The notes below the pieces were generated by a model. That model did not search any database, had not been told where the DNA came from, and saw only the letters and a list, made by a program, of their open reading frames with translations. Shown here in pieces: positions 6,782 through 13,184 of a stretch of 13,184 nt of DNA (position 1 is its first letter; each line of letters starts with the position of its first letter). The position numbers and the translations under genes were made by a program. This DNA is from DASXTS01 sp036505275 (GTDB lineage: Bacteria > Actinomycetota > Actinomycetes > Mycobacteriales > Pseudonocardiaceae): contig DASXTS010000288.1 of the NCBI GenBank assembly GCA_036505275.1, positions 1 through 13,184 on the forward strand. Reading direction: 5' to 3'.

Positions 6782-9541
6782 TTACGCCTGCACGAGCATG
6801 TCGTAGTTGGCGGCCAGTTCGGCGCGGGAGCTGAGCTGGAGTTTCGAGTAGATGTGGGTGAGGTGGAACTGGACGGTCTTGATGCTGACGTACAGCTCCG
6901 CGGCGACCTGCCGGTTGCTCATGCCGGAGGCCACCAGCCGGGCGACGGCGAACTCCTGTGCGGTCAGGCGACCGGGATCGAGGGTGTGCCGTTTGGCCGG
7001 AGCGAGACCGCAGGCGCTCAGCTCGCGCTCGCAATGCTCAAGGTAGGGCCGCCCACCAAGCTGGGTGAGCCGTTCGTGCGCGGCCTCCAGTTGCCCGGCC
7101 GCCGCCCGACGCCGGCCGTGACGGCGCAGCATCTGGCCATAGCTCAACTCCAGCAGAGCTCGCTGGAACGGCAGCGAGAGCCGGTCCAATTGGTCCAGCC
7201 CCTGCCTGAACGCCGCCTCGGCGGCCGCCGAGCGACCCATGGCCGCCTCCAGCCGCCCGCGGACCCGCGCCAGAGCCGCCATGGTTGACAGCCGGCCGCG
7301 TGCGGCGGCGAGCTTTTCGTGCGGCACGAGGAATGCCGCGGCCCCCGCCAGCTGACCGGCGCTCACCAGCGCGTCGCCGTAGAGCTCCTGCCATGGCCAG
7401 CAGCCTGGCTCGTCGATCGCCTCTCGCGGCTGGATTCCCAGCACGGGCTCGAGTGCACGCAGCACCGCCTCATGGTCCGCCCGAGCAGCGGCCAGGTGGG
7501 CTCGGGCCAGCGCGGCCGCCACGATCATGAGCTCGTAGTCCCCGGCCTGGGCCGCAGCCAACCGGACGTGTTCCTCGGCCACCGGCCAATCGCCCCGCGC
7601 CGAGGGCACACAGGCCGCCGCCCACCGGGCGAGCGGCCGCAACCATTCGTGCCTGGCCTCCTCCTGCAGCGACACGGCGTGCTCGGCGGCCGCGGCTGCC
7701 TCATCCCAGGCTCCGAGCAGGAAGCCGGCCCGCGCCTGCCATACGAATGCCCACACCGCAGTGCTGGTCGAGCCGGCGTGCTGGTCGACGAGGGTCGCCT
7801 CGGAGAGCGCCACCTGCGCCCCGGCGAGATCGTCGGCCGCCACGAGCAGCCCGCCGTGTGCGGCCCTCACCGGCTGCATCAGTGCCGTGTTCGCGCCACC
7901 TTCCAGCCGGTCGACAATTGCCTCGTGGACCCGTAGCCCGTCCTGGACCCGGCCCAGCCAACCCAGCCCCAGCCCGCGCAGCGCCTCCGCTTCGATCTGA
8001 ACCGCCGCGCCGGGACTGGCGAGTGTGCTCGCCTGGCCGGCCCATTCGGTGATGTCGGCGGCACGCATCCGGCCCACCGAGTGGAGTGTTCTTCGCAACG
8101 CGATGAGCGCGGCCAGCTCGGCGTCCCGGCCAGCATCGGAATTGTCAGACGCCCTGGTCAGCCGCTCCTCGGCTTCCGCCGGCCGGCCGCGCAGGATTGC
8201 CAGCAGGCCGAGTAGCGCGTCGCGCCGTGCGCCCTGGGCCAGGCCAGCGACCTCCGCCAGAAATGGGTCGGCCTGCACCAGGCCGCCCGCGGAAGCCAGG
8301 ACATCGACCGCTTGCAGCAGCCGATCTTCCCGGTGGGGCCCCGGCGGGCTCATCTGGCTGGCATCCATCAGCGTCGATGCCGCCTCTCCGAACGCTCCGG
8401 CGGCCTCCTCGCGCCCGGCGAGGGCCGCCAGCTCGGCGGCTAGTCGCTCGTCCGGCGGGTCGGCCGCCGCCACGCGGTGCCGCAGCGCCGCCGCCTGATC
8501 CTCGAGGAGTCCGGCGGCGGCCAGATGCAGTGCGACCCGCCGCGCCGGCCCCAGTTGGTGATAGACCGCTGCCCGTACCAGCGGGTGCGGGAACTCCACG
8601 TCGCGCACCCCAGGCGTGGTCCGGGCGCCCAGCAGCCCGACGACGCTGGCCTCCTCCAGCGCCGCCAACGGCTCCTCCACTCCGGCCAGCGCGGCCACGG
8701 TGGTCAGCCGGACGCCGTCCCCGAGCACCGAGCTGGCCTCGATCAGCCGCCGCACCGGAGGGCTACACGCGTCCAGCCGGCGCCGCACCGACCCGGCGAA
8801 TGCCCTTGGCGCCGGCAGCACCGGACCCAGGCTGGACCACTGTCGCTCGGGCAGTTCGGCCAACACCGCCCGCAGGTAGCCCGGGTTGCCCCGAGTGTGG
8901 TCGTGCAGCCGCACGGCAAGGGCCGCCGCAAGATCGGCATCGCGCACCGCGGCGGCCACCGCCCGCACCTCCGCAACGTTCAGCGGCGCCAAGGTCAGTG
9001 TGACGCCCCGTTGGCCACCGGCCAGGCGACGGAACCCCTCCGGCAGCCGGTCGGCCTCCTCATCGTCCCGCACCACCAGCACGCTGAGCACCCGCCCGGC
9101 AACCAGGCGGCGCATCGCATACAGCAGCGCCCGCAGCGACTCGACGTCCGCCCACTGGGCATCGTCGACCACCAGGACCACTGGGCCCTTGCCCTCGAGC
9201 TCGGCCAGCAACGTCAGCAGTCGAGCACCCACCTTGGCCGGCTCATCGACCGACTGCACCGGCTCGCGAGGCATGAGCAGGCGTGCGCCGGTCGCATCCA
9301 CCGCCCGAACCAGCTGATCAACGACGCCGAAGCCGACGAACGCCTCCAGCCGCTCCCCGTCGGCGCGCAGCATCTGCAGGTCGCCTTCGCCACGCACAAA
9401 CCGCTCGACAAGCGCCGTCTTGCCGGCTCCCGGTTGGCCCTGCACCAGGATCAGGCGGGGATGACCGGATCGCACCTCCCGCAGCGCCGTGCGCATCACA
9501 TCCAGCTCGGCCCGCCGGCCGACAAATGGCTCCTCGGACAC
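6782..9541 (-). CDS. LAL-family regulator: STAND ATPase with C-terminal LuxR helix-turn-helix (copy 1)
   Basis: Large ATP-binding LuxR-type regulator, 919 residues. Proteins of this MalT-like class bind ATP and an inducer, oligomerise and activate transcription. Seen: an N-terminal AAA-type module (FVGRRAEL at 6-13, Walker A GQPGAGKT at 35-42, Walker B VVLVVDD at 121-127). A long Ala/Leu-rich helical-repeat middle of TPR type follows, and a LuxR helix-turn-helix occupies about 858-910 (LTAQEFAVARLVASGMSNRQVAAEL...VSIKTVQFHL). GTG 9541 is chosen by alignment with the N-terminus of the neighbouring paralogue; its ribosome site is poor, and GTG 9589 (16 codons upstream) is an alternative. The frame stays open to 10498 only because of base composition. 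It lies 278 bp downstream of copy 2 on the same strand. It may regulate the convergent amidohydrolase; the inducer is unknown. Confidence 0.92.
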   Translation of the reverse strand: MSEEPFVGRRAELDVMRTALREVRSGHPRLILVQGQPGAGKTALVERFVRGEGDLQMLRADGERLEAFVGFGVVDQLVRAVDATGARLLMPREPVQSVDEPAKVGARLLTLLAELEGKGPVVLVVDDAQWADVESLRALLYAMRRLVAGRVLSVLVVRDDEEADRLPEGFRRLAGGQRGVTLTLAPLNVAEVRAVAAAVRDADLAAALAVRLHDHTRGNPGYLRAVLAELPERQWSSLGPVLPAPRAFAGSVRRRLDACSPPVRRLIEASSVLGDGVRLTTVAALAGVEEPLAALEEASVVGLLGARTTPGVRDVEFPHPLVRAAVYHQLGPARRVALHLAAAGLLEDQAAALRHRVAAADPPDERLAAELAALAGREEAAGAFGEAASTLMDASQMSPPGPHREDRLLQAVDVLASAGGLVQADPFLAEVAGLAQGARRDALLGLLAILRGRPAEAEERLTRASDNSDAGRDAELAALIALRRTLHSVGRMRAADITEWAGQASTLASPGAAVQIEAEALRGLGLGWLGRVQDGLRVHEAIVDRLEGGANTALMQPVRAAHGGLLVAADDLAGAQVALSEATLVDQHAGSTSTAVWAFVWQARAGFLLGAWDEAAAAAEHAVSLQEEARHEWLRPLARWAAACVPSARGDWPVAEEHVRLAAAQAGDYELMIVAAALARAHLAAARADHEAVLRALEPVLGIQPREAIDEPGCWPWQELYGDALVSAGQLAGAAAFLVPHEKLAAARGRLSTMAALARVRGRLEAAMGRSAAAEAAFRQGLDQLDRLSLPFQRALLELSYGQMLRRHGRRRAAAGQLEAAHERLTQLGGRPYLEHCERELSACGLAPAKRHTLDPGRLTAQEFAVARLVASGMSNRQVAAELYVSIKTVQFHLTHIYSKLQLSSRAELAANYDMLVQA

Positions 9542-9819
9542 GTGCGCGTTGGCTGTCTCGCCCGCGCCGTCGACGCTTTCGCGCGGCACAGGCAGCAAAC
9601 TTTCCGGTGCGGACTCGCTGGCCGGGTCGGGCCGTCCGACGCTGGCGCAGCGGCCAGCGGACGAGGGCGGTGCGCTCAACGCGGCACCTGCCCGCGACAA
9701 CCGGACGGTCCCCCGTGACCAGCCACGCTTGGAGCATGCTGGCAGCCGCGCTATCGCAGCCGGGTCTCCCACTAGGCGGAACCGCGCCGCCAAACCGCGT
9801 GCGACGCGCGAACCGCGGC
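9542..9819. other. Gap between the two LAL genes
   Basis: 278 bp with no supported gene. Frames remain open across it on both strands, but they lack ribosome sites and protein-like composition. It probably holds the promoter of LAL copy 1, though no clear -35/-10 pair or terminator is visible. Confidence 0.5.
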
Positions 9820-12660
9820 TCAGCGGGGGTCGTTGCCGTTGAGATCGGTGCCGCCGAGGTCGGCGCCGCCGTCGTGGCCGGTGTTGTTGTGGCCGGTGCT
9901 GTCGTGGAGCCGGGCGGCCAGCTCGGCGCGAGAGCCGATGCCGAGCTTGGCGTAGACGTGGGTGAGGTGGAACTGGACGGTCTTGATGCTGACGAAAAGC
10001 TCCGCGGCGACCTGGCGGTTGCTCAAGCCTTCGGCCACCAGTCGGGCGACCGCCAGTTCCTGGGCGGTGAGCCTGGTCGGGTCGAAGGTCCGGCGCTCGG
10101 CCGGTGACAAGCCGCAGGCGACCAACTCGCGTTCGCAGCGCTCCTGATAGGGCCGGGCTCGAAGCATGGAGAACCGGTCGGCGGCGGCCTGCAGCTGGGT
10201 CGCGGCGGCGCGGCGTTTGCCGTGCCGCCGCAGGGTCTGGCCATACGCGAGTTCGATCAGCGCACGCTCGAAGGGCAGGGGCATCTGGCCGAGTTGGTCC
10301 AGGGCGTGTTGGAAGGTCGTCTCCGCGGCCTCCGGATTCCCTCTGGCCGATTCGATGTGGCCGCGGACCCTGGCCAGCCGGGCGATCTCGCTGCGCCGGT
10401 GTCGCTGATTGGCGAGGGCCTCGCGGGGGGCGAGGAAGGCCTCGGCCTCGTCCAGCCTGCCGGCGCCGACCAGGGCGCCGCCATAGAGGTCGCGCCATGG
10501 CCAGAAGCCGGGCTCGTTGCTCGCCGCACTGCTCGGCATGGAGGTCAGCGGCTCGAGGGCGCGCAGTACGGCGTCATGATCGCCGAGGGCGGCCGACAGG
10601 TGGGCCCTGGCGAGGGCGCCGCCCACGATCATGAGTTCGTAGTCGCCGGTTTGCGCCATGCCCTGCCGCACGTGTTCCTCGGCGGTCTGCCGGTCGCCGC
10701 GAGCGGCCGGCACCACGGTCGCGGCGTAGCGCACCAGCGGGCGTAGCCACGCGTGACCACTTTCCTCCAGCAGCGCGATGGCCCGTTCGGCGTTGACGAT
10801 GGCCTCGTCCCAGCTGCCGATGGCGTAGTCGGCCAGCGCCAGCCAGGCATAGGCCCACAGCGCGATCCGGACCGACCCACGGCCAAGGGCCGCCGGGGCG
10901 GTCTCCATGAGTTCGGCGCGGGCGCCGGCGATGTCGTCGTCGACCAGCCGCAGCCAGCCGTGGGCCATCCGGATCCTCGGTGGCAGCGCGCTGTCCCCGC
11001 TATTGGTGATCTGTTCAAGGGCCGCCTCGTGCGCGGCCATGCCCTCGGAGATGCGGCCGCGCCAGGCTAGCCCCAAGCCGAGGACGGCCTGCGCCTCGGC
11101 GCGTACCGGGTCCTCCGGGGTGGCCAACTCGATGGCCCGGCTGGCCCAGTCGACCACCTCGACACCGTCCAGCCGGCCGACTCCGTGCAGCGCGAGGCGC
11201 TGGGCGATGGTAGCGGCCATTGCCGGGTCTTCGGCCGGGTCGGCGCGCTCCCACGCGCTGCGCAGCAGGTTGTCCGCCTCACCGGGCCGGCCGCGCACGA
11301 CGGCGAGGTAGCCCAGGGCGGCGTCGCGCATCGCGCCCGCCGGAAACACCATGATTTCCCGCGCAAACGTGCCCGCGTGCTCCAGGTCGCCGGCACCGAC
11401 CATCGCGTCGACGGCCCGCAACATGCGGGATTCCCGCAGGGCTCGGGTTGGGCTGAGCCGGCTGGCCTGCACCAGTGCGGAGGCCGCGCTGGCCCACGCT
11501 CCGGCGTTGGCCTCCCGTCGGGCAAATGCCTCCAGCTCAGCCGCCAGCTTCGGGTCCGGCGCGTCGGAGGCCGCCACCCGATGCCTCAACACCGCCGCAT
11601 CGTCATCCAGCAACTCCGCGGCCGCCGCGTGCAGCCGGGCCCGCCGCAGCGGTCCCAACTGGCCGTACACCGCGGCCTGCACCAGTGGGTGCGGAAAGGC
11701 CAGCTCCCGCAGGCCGTCCCCGTCGCGCACGTGCAGCAGATCGACGACCGCCGCCTCCTCCAGCGCGGACAGCGGCTCTGCGACGTTGGCGACGGCGGCC
11801 GTGGTGGCCAGCCAGGCATGGCCGCCGAGCACCGCGGCCGCCTCCACCAGCCGTCTCGTCGCGGGATCGCAGGACTCCAGCCGGCGCACCACCGATGAGG
11901 CGAACCCGCGGGGCGCGGGCAGCACCGGCTGCCAGTCCCGCCACCGGTCCGGGGGAACCTCGGACAGCAGGGCCCGAACGTACAGCGGGTTGCCCTTGGT
12001 GTGCGCCTGCAGCCGCTGCGCGGTGCGGAACGAGAGGTCGGTCAACCCGATGGACGTGGCCAGCATCTGCACCTGGCTCGCGCCAAGGGCGCCCAGCTGC
12101 ACCGTAGTGCCGATCGGACCGGCGGCGATCCGACGCAACCCGGCCGGCAGCCTGGCGACATCCTCCGGGCGGACGGTCAGCACGGTCAGTACCGGCTCGG
12201 TGACCAGTCGGCGCAATGCGAACAGCAGCGCCCGCAGCGAATCGATGTCGGCCCAATGCGCGTCGTCGACGACCAGCACGACCGGGCTGCCTTGGTCGAA
12301 CTGTTCCACCAGGCTCAGCAGCAGGGTCCCGACGCTGATTGGCTCGTCGACCGGAAGCGCCTGCTCGCGGCTGGCCATGATCCTCGCCCGGTTGATGCCG
12401 GTACCCCTGGTCAGCTGGTCGATCACACCATAGGGAACCAACGCCTCCCACGGCTCGCCGCTGGCCCGCAGTACCTGCACGCCGTCCTCCAGCTGAAGGA
12501 ACCGATCGACCAGCGCGGTCTTGCCCATCCCGGCCGGACCCTCGACCAGGACCACCCGCGGGCGCCCGGCGCGCACCGCCTCCAGCGCGGCCCGGAGGAT
12601 GCCCAGCTCGGCCTCTCGCCCCACGAAGACCTCGGTCGTGCCATCCGCTGGTGCCGCCAT
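9820..12660 (-). CDS. LAL-family regulator: STAND ATPase with C-terminal LuxR helix-turn-helix (copy 2)
   Basis: Paralogue of the downstream LAL gene, 946 residues. Seen: FVGREAEL (12-19), Walker A GPAGMGKT (41-48), Walker B VVLVVDD (127-133), a helical-repeat middle, and a LuxR helix-turn-helix at about 863-914. By hand count, 45 of the last 55 helix-turn-helix residues match copy 1, so both may read similar DNA sites. The ATP and middle regions diverge more, which would suit different inducers or hetero-oligomers. ATG 12660 is chosen because GGGAAGGG sits 4 bp upstream; ATG 12723 in the same frame has no good site. Unlike copy 1 it ends in a roughly 26-residue Gly/Asp/Asn/His tail built of five-residue units. 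It is divergent from the second IclR gene, with which it shares a 234-bp control region. Confidence 0.93.
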   Translation of the reverse strand: MAAPADGTTEVFVGREAELGILRAALEAVRAGRPRVVLVEGPAGMGKTALVDRFLQLEDGVQVLRASGEPWEALVPYGVIDQLTRGTGINRARIMASREQALPVDEPISVGTLLLSLVEQFDQGSPVVLVVDDAHWADIDSLRALLFALRRLVTEPVLTVLTVRPEDVARLPAGLRRIAAGPIGTTVQLGALGASQVQMLATSIGLTDLSFRTAQRLQAHTKGNPLYVRALLSEVPPDRWRDWQPVLPAPRGFASSVVRRLESCDPATRRLVEAAAVLGGHAWLATTAAVANVAEPLSALEEAAVVDLLHVRDGDGLRELAFPHPLVQAAVYGQLGPLRRARLHAAAAELLDDDAAVLRHRVAASDAPDPKLAAELEAFARREANAGAWASAASALVQASRLSPTRALRESRMLRAVDAMVGAGDLEHAGTFAREIMVFPAGAMRDAALGYLAVVRGRPGEADNLLRSAWERADPAEDPAMAATIAQRLALHGVGRLDGVEVVDWASRAIELATPEDPVRAEAQAVLGLGLAWRGRISEGMAAHEAALEQITNSGDSALPPRIRMAHGWLRLVDDDIAGARAELMETAPAALGRGSVRIALWAYAWLALADYAIGSWDEAIVNAERAIALLEESGHAWLRPLVRYAATVVPAARGDRQTAEEHVRQGMAQTGDYELMIVGGALARAHLSAALGDHDAVLRALEPLTSMPSSAASNEPGFWPWRDLYGGALVGAGRLDEAEAFLAPREALANQRHRRSEIARLARVRGHIESARGNPEAAETTFQHALDQLGQMPLPFERALIELAYGQTLRRHGKRRAAATQLQAAADRFSMLRARPYQERCERELVACGLSPAERRTFDPTRLTAQELAVARLVAEGLSNRQVAAELFVSIKTVQFHLTHVYAKLGIGSRAELAARLHDSTGHNNTGHDGGADLGGTDLNGNDPR
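9826..9900 (-). repeat. Five 15-bp units encoding the pentapeptide tail of LAL copy 2
   Basis: In-frame 15-bp units (9886-9900, 9871-9885, 9856-9870, 9841-9855, 9826-9840) encode STGHN, NTGHD, GGADL, GGTDL and NGNDP. Units 1-2 and 3-4 are near-identical pairs in DNA. The tail is absent from LAL copy 1. Confidence 0.7.
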
Positions 12661-12664
12661 CGCA

Positions 12665-12672
12665 CCCTTCCC
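12665..12672 (-). promoter_or_regulatory. Ribosome binding site of LAL copy 2
   Basis: The reverse strand reads GGGAAGGG four bases before ATG 12660, supporting that start over ATG 12723. Confidence 0.6.
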
Positions 12673-12803
12673 GAGCGCTGGAAAGCACACGAACTGGGGT
12701 AACAGCGAGCCATCATCGCCCATGGCGGTGAAAACAGGAACCTCAGATGGCCGTCACGCCAGGTCGTCGACATGCCGAACCCGCGGAGTCGGCCTAGCCT
12801 TAA

Positions 12804-12922
12804 CCTCGGTCTTTGCCCCGACGCGACCCGGCGGGTCGGTGGGACGCAGGTGCTGACCTTCGACCGAGGCGAACGGCTGGAAGGGCGGTGGGGCATGGCC
12901 GGCAACTCGACCGACCTCGGTC
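12804..12922. promoter_or_regulatory. Three copies of CCTCGGTC around the start of IclR copy 2
   Basis: CCTCGGTC occurs at 12804-12811 and 12915-12922, and inverted as GACCGAGG at 12862-12869. The second and third share the longer core CCTCGGTCGA. The arrangement (one inverted, two direct) sits in the divergent LAL/IclR control region and in the first codons of the IclR gene. This is consistent with an autoregulatory operator but could be chance in GC-rich DNA. Confidence 0.4.
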
Positions 12923-13184
12923 GATCGGTGATCAGCAAGGTGACCGCGATCCTGATGACGTTCACCAGCGGCAACGCGCACTCGTTGACCGAGATCGCGC
13001 GGCTGGCCGGGTTGCCGATCTCCACCGCGCACCGGCTGGCCAGCGAGCTGGCCGCCTGGCGGATCCTGGAGCGCACCGAGGACGGCTGCTACCGCATCGG
13101 CCTGCCGCTGCGCATGATCGGCACCCAGACCCGCTACTCACCCAGCCTGGCCGAACGCGCCCCCGCGGTGATGGACGACCTGTC
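12895..13184 (+). CDS. IclR-family transcriptional regulator (copy 2, 3' end outside window)
   Basis: N-terminal part of a second IclR regulator; 96 residues visible before the window ends. Seen: a winged helix-turn-helix at about 30-62 (HSLTEIARLAGLPISTAHRL) and the beginning of the effector domain (LAERAPAVMDDL). Hand alignment with copy 1 is ungapped, 72 of 96 identical (75%). Recognition-helix differences are few, so the two may share operators. ATG 12895 is preceded by GGAAGG about 10 bp upstream, and the AGNSTD that follows matches copy 1. An in-frame GTG at 12850 is a weaker alternative. It is divergent from LAL copy 2. Confidence 0.92.
   Translation, partial: MAGNSTDLGRSVISKVTAILMTFTSGNAHSLTEIARLAGLPISTAHRLASELAAWRILERTEDGCYRIGLPLRMIGTQTRYSPSLAERAPAVMDDL

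Noticed and set aside
9283..10107. Plus-strand frame with an Ala/Val-rich stretch over the 15-bp repeats
   Set aside because: It is antisense to both LAL genes, has no ribosome site, and the apparent hydrophobic part is a by-product of the repeat on the coding strand.
9542..10498. Extension of LAL copy 1 upstream to 10498, giving a 1238-residue protein
   Set aside because: The added part is Arg/Pro-rich, has no homology to the paralogue and overlaps the coding end of LAL copy 2 in another frame.
11351..12433. 360-codon plus-strand frame opposite LAL copy 2
   Set aside because: Ser/Arg/Ala-rich shadow of a strongly supported gene, typical of GC-rich coding DNA.
12747..12797. 16-codon frame upstream of IclR copy 2
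   Set aside because: Weak ribosome site and too short to separate from chance.

Overview
The window is GC-rich DNA with strong G/C third-position bias, GTG and TTG starts, a Tat-type signal peptide, a GPP34-family gene and very large LuxR-type ATPase regulators. Together these point to a filamentous, soil-type actinomycete. The genus cannot be fixed from this sequence. The window cuts a gene at each end.

Layout. Bases 1-2230 (+ strand) are a tightly spaced run: the C-terminal three quarters of a XylE-type catechol 2,3-dioxygenase, an aldo/keto reductase 6 bp later, and a GPP34/GOLPH3-like protein 7 bp after that. It converges on a minus-strand pair at 2270-4432, an IclR-type regulator followed by a BenE-type benzoate transporter. 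A roughly 460-bp regulatory-looking region follows, with three perfect-phase 18-bp direct repeats and a dyad. Next on the + strand come a candidate 40-residue peptide (TTG start, excellent ribosome binding site) and a Tat-exported M20-type amidohydrolase whose start abuts the peptide's stop. Bases 6782-12660 (minus) hold two tandem paralogous LAL regulators (STAND ATPase with LuxR helix-turn-helix) of 919 and 946 residues. Divergent from the second is the start of another IclR regulator that is 75% identical, ungapped, to the first over 96 residues.

How it may work together. The left half looks catabolic: BenE would import benzoate, which reaches catechol by steps encoded outside the window, and the extradiol dioxygenase would cleave catechol by the meta route. 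The exported amidohydrolase belongs to a family that includes aminobenzoyl-glutamate and hippurate-type hydrolases. It could release an aromatic acid outside the cell for BenE to import; this is inference. Four regulators in two paralogous pairs for so few structural genes is the most striking property of the locus. The short peptide coupled to the amidohydrolase is the element least explained by known families.
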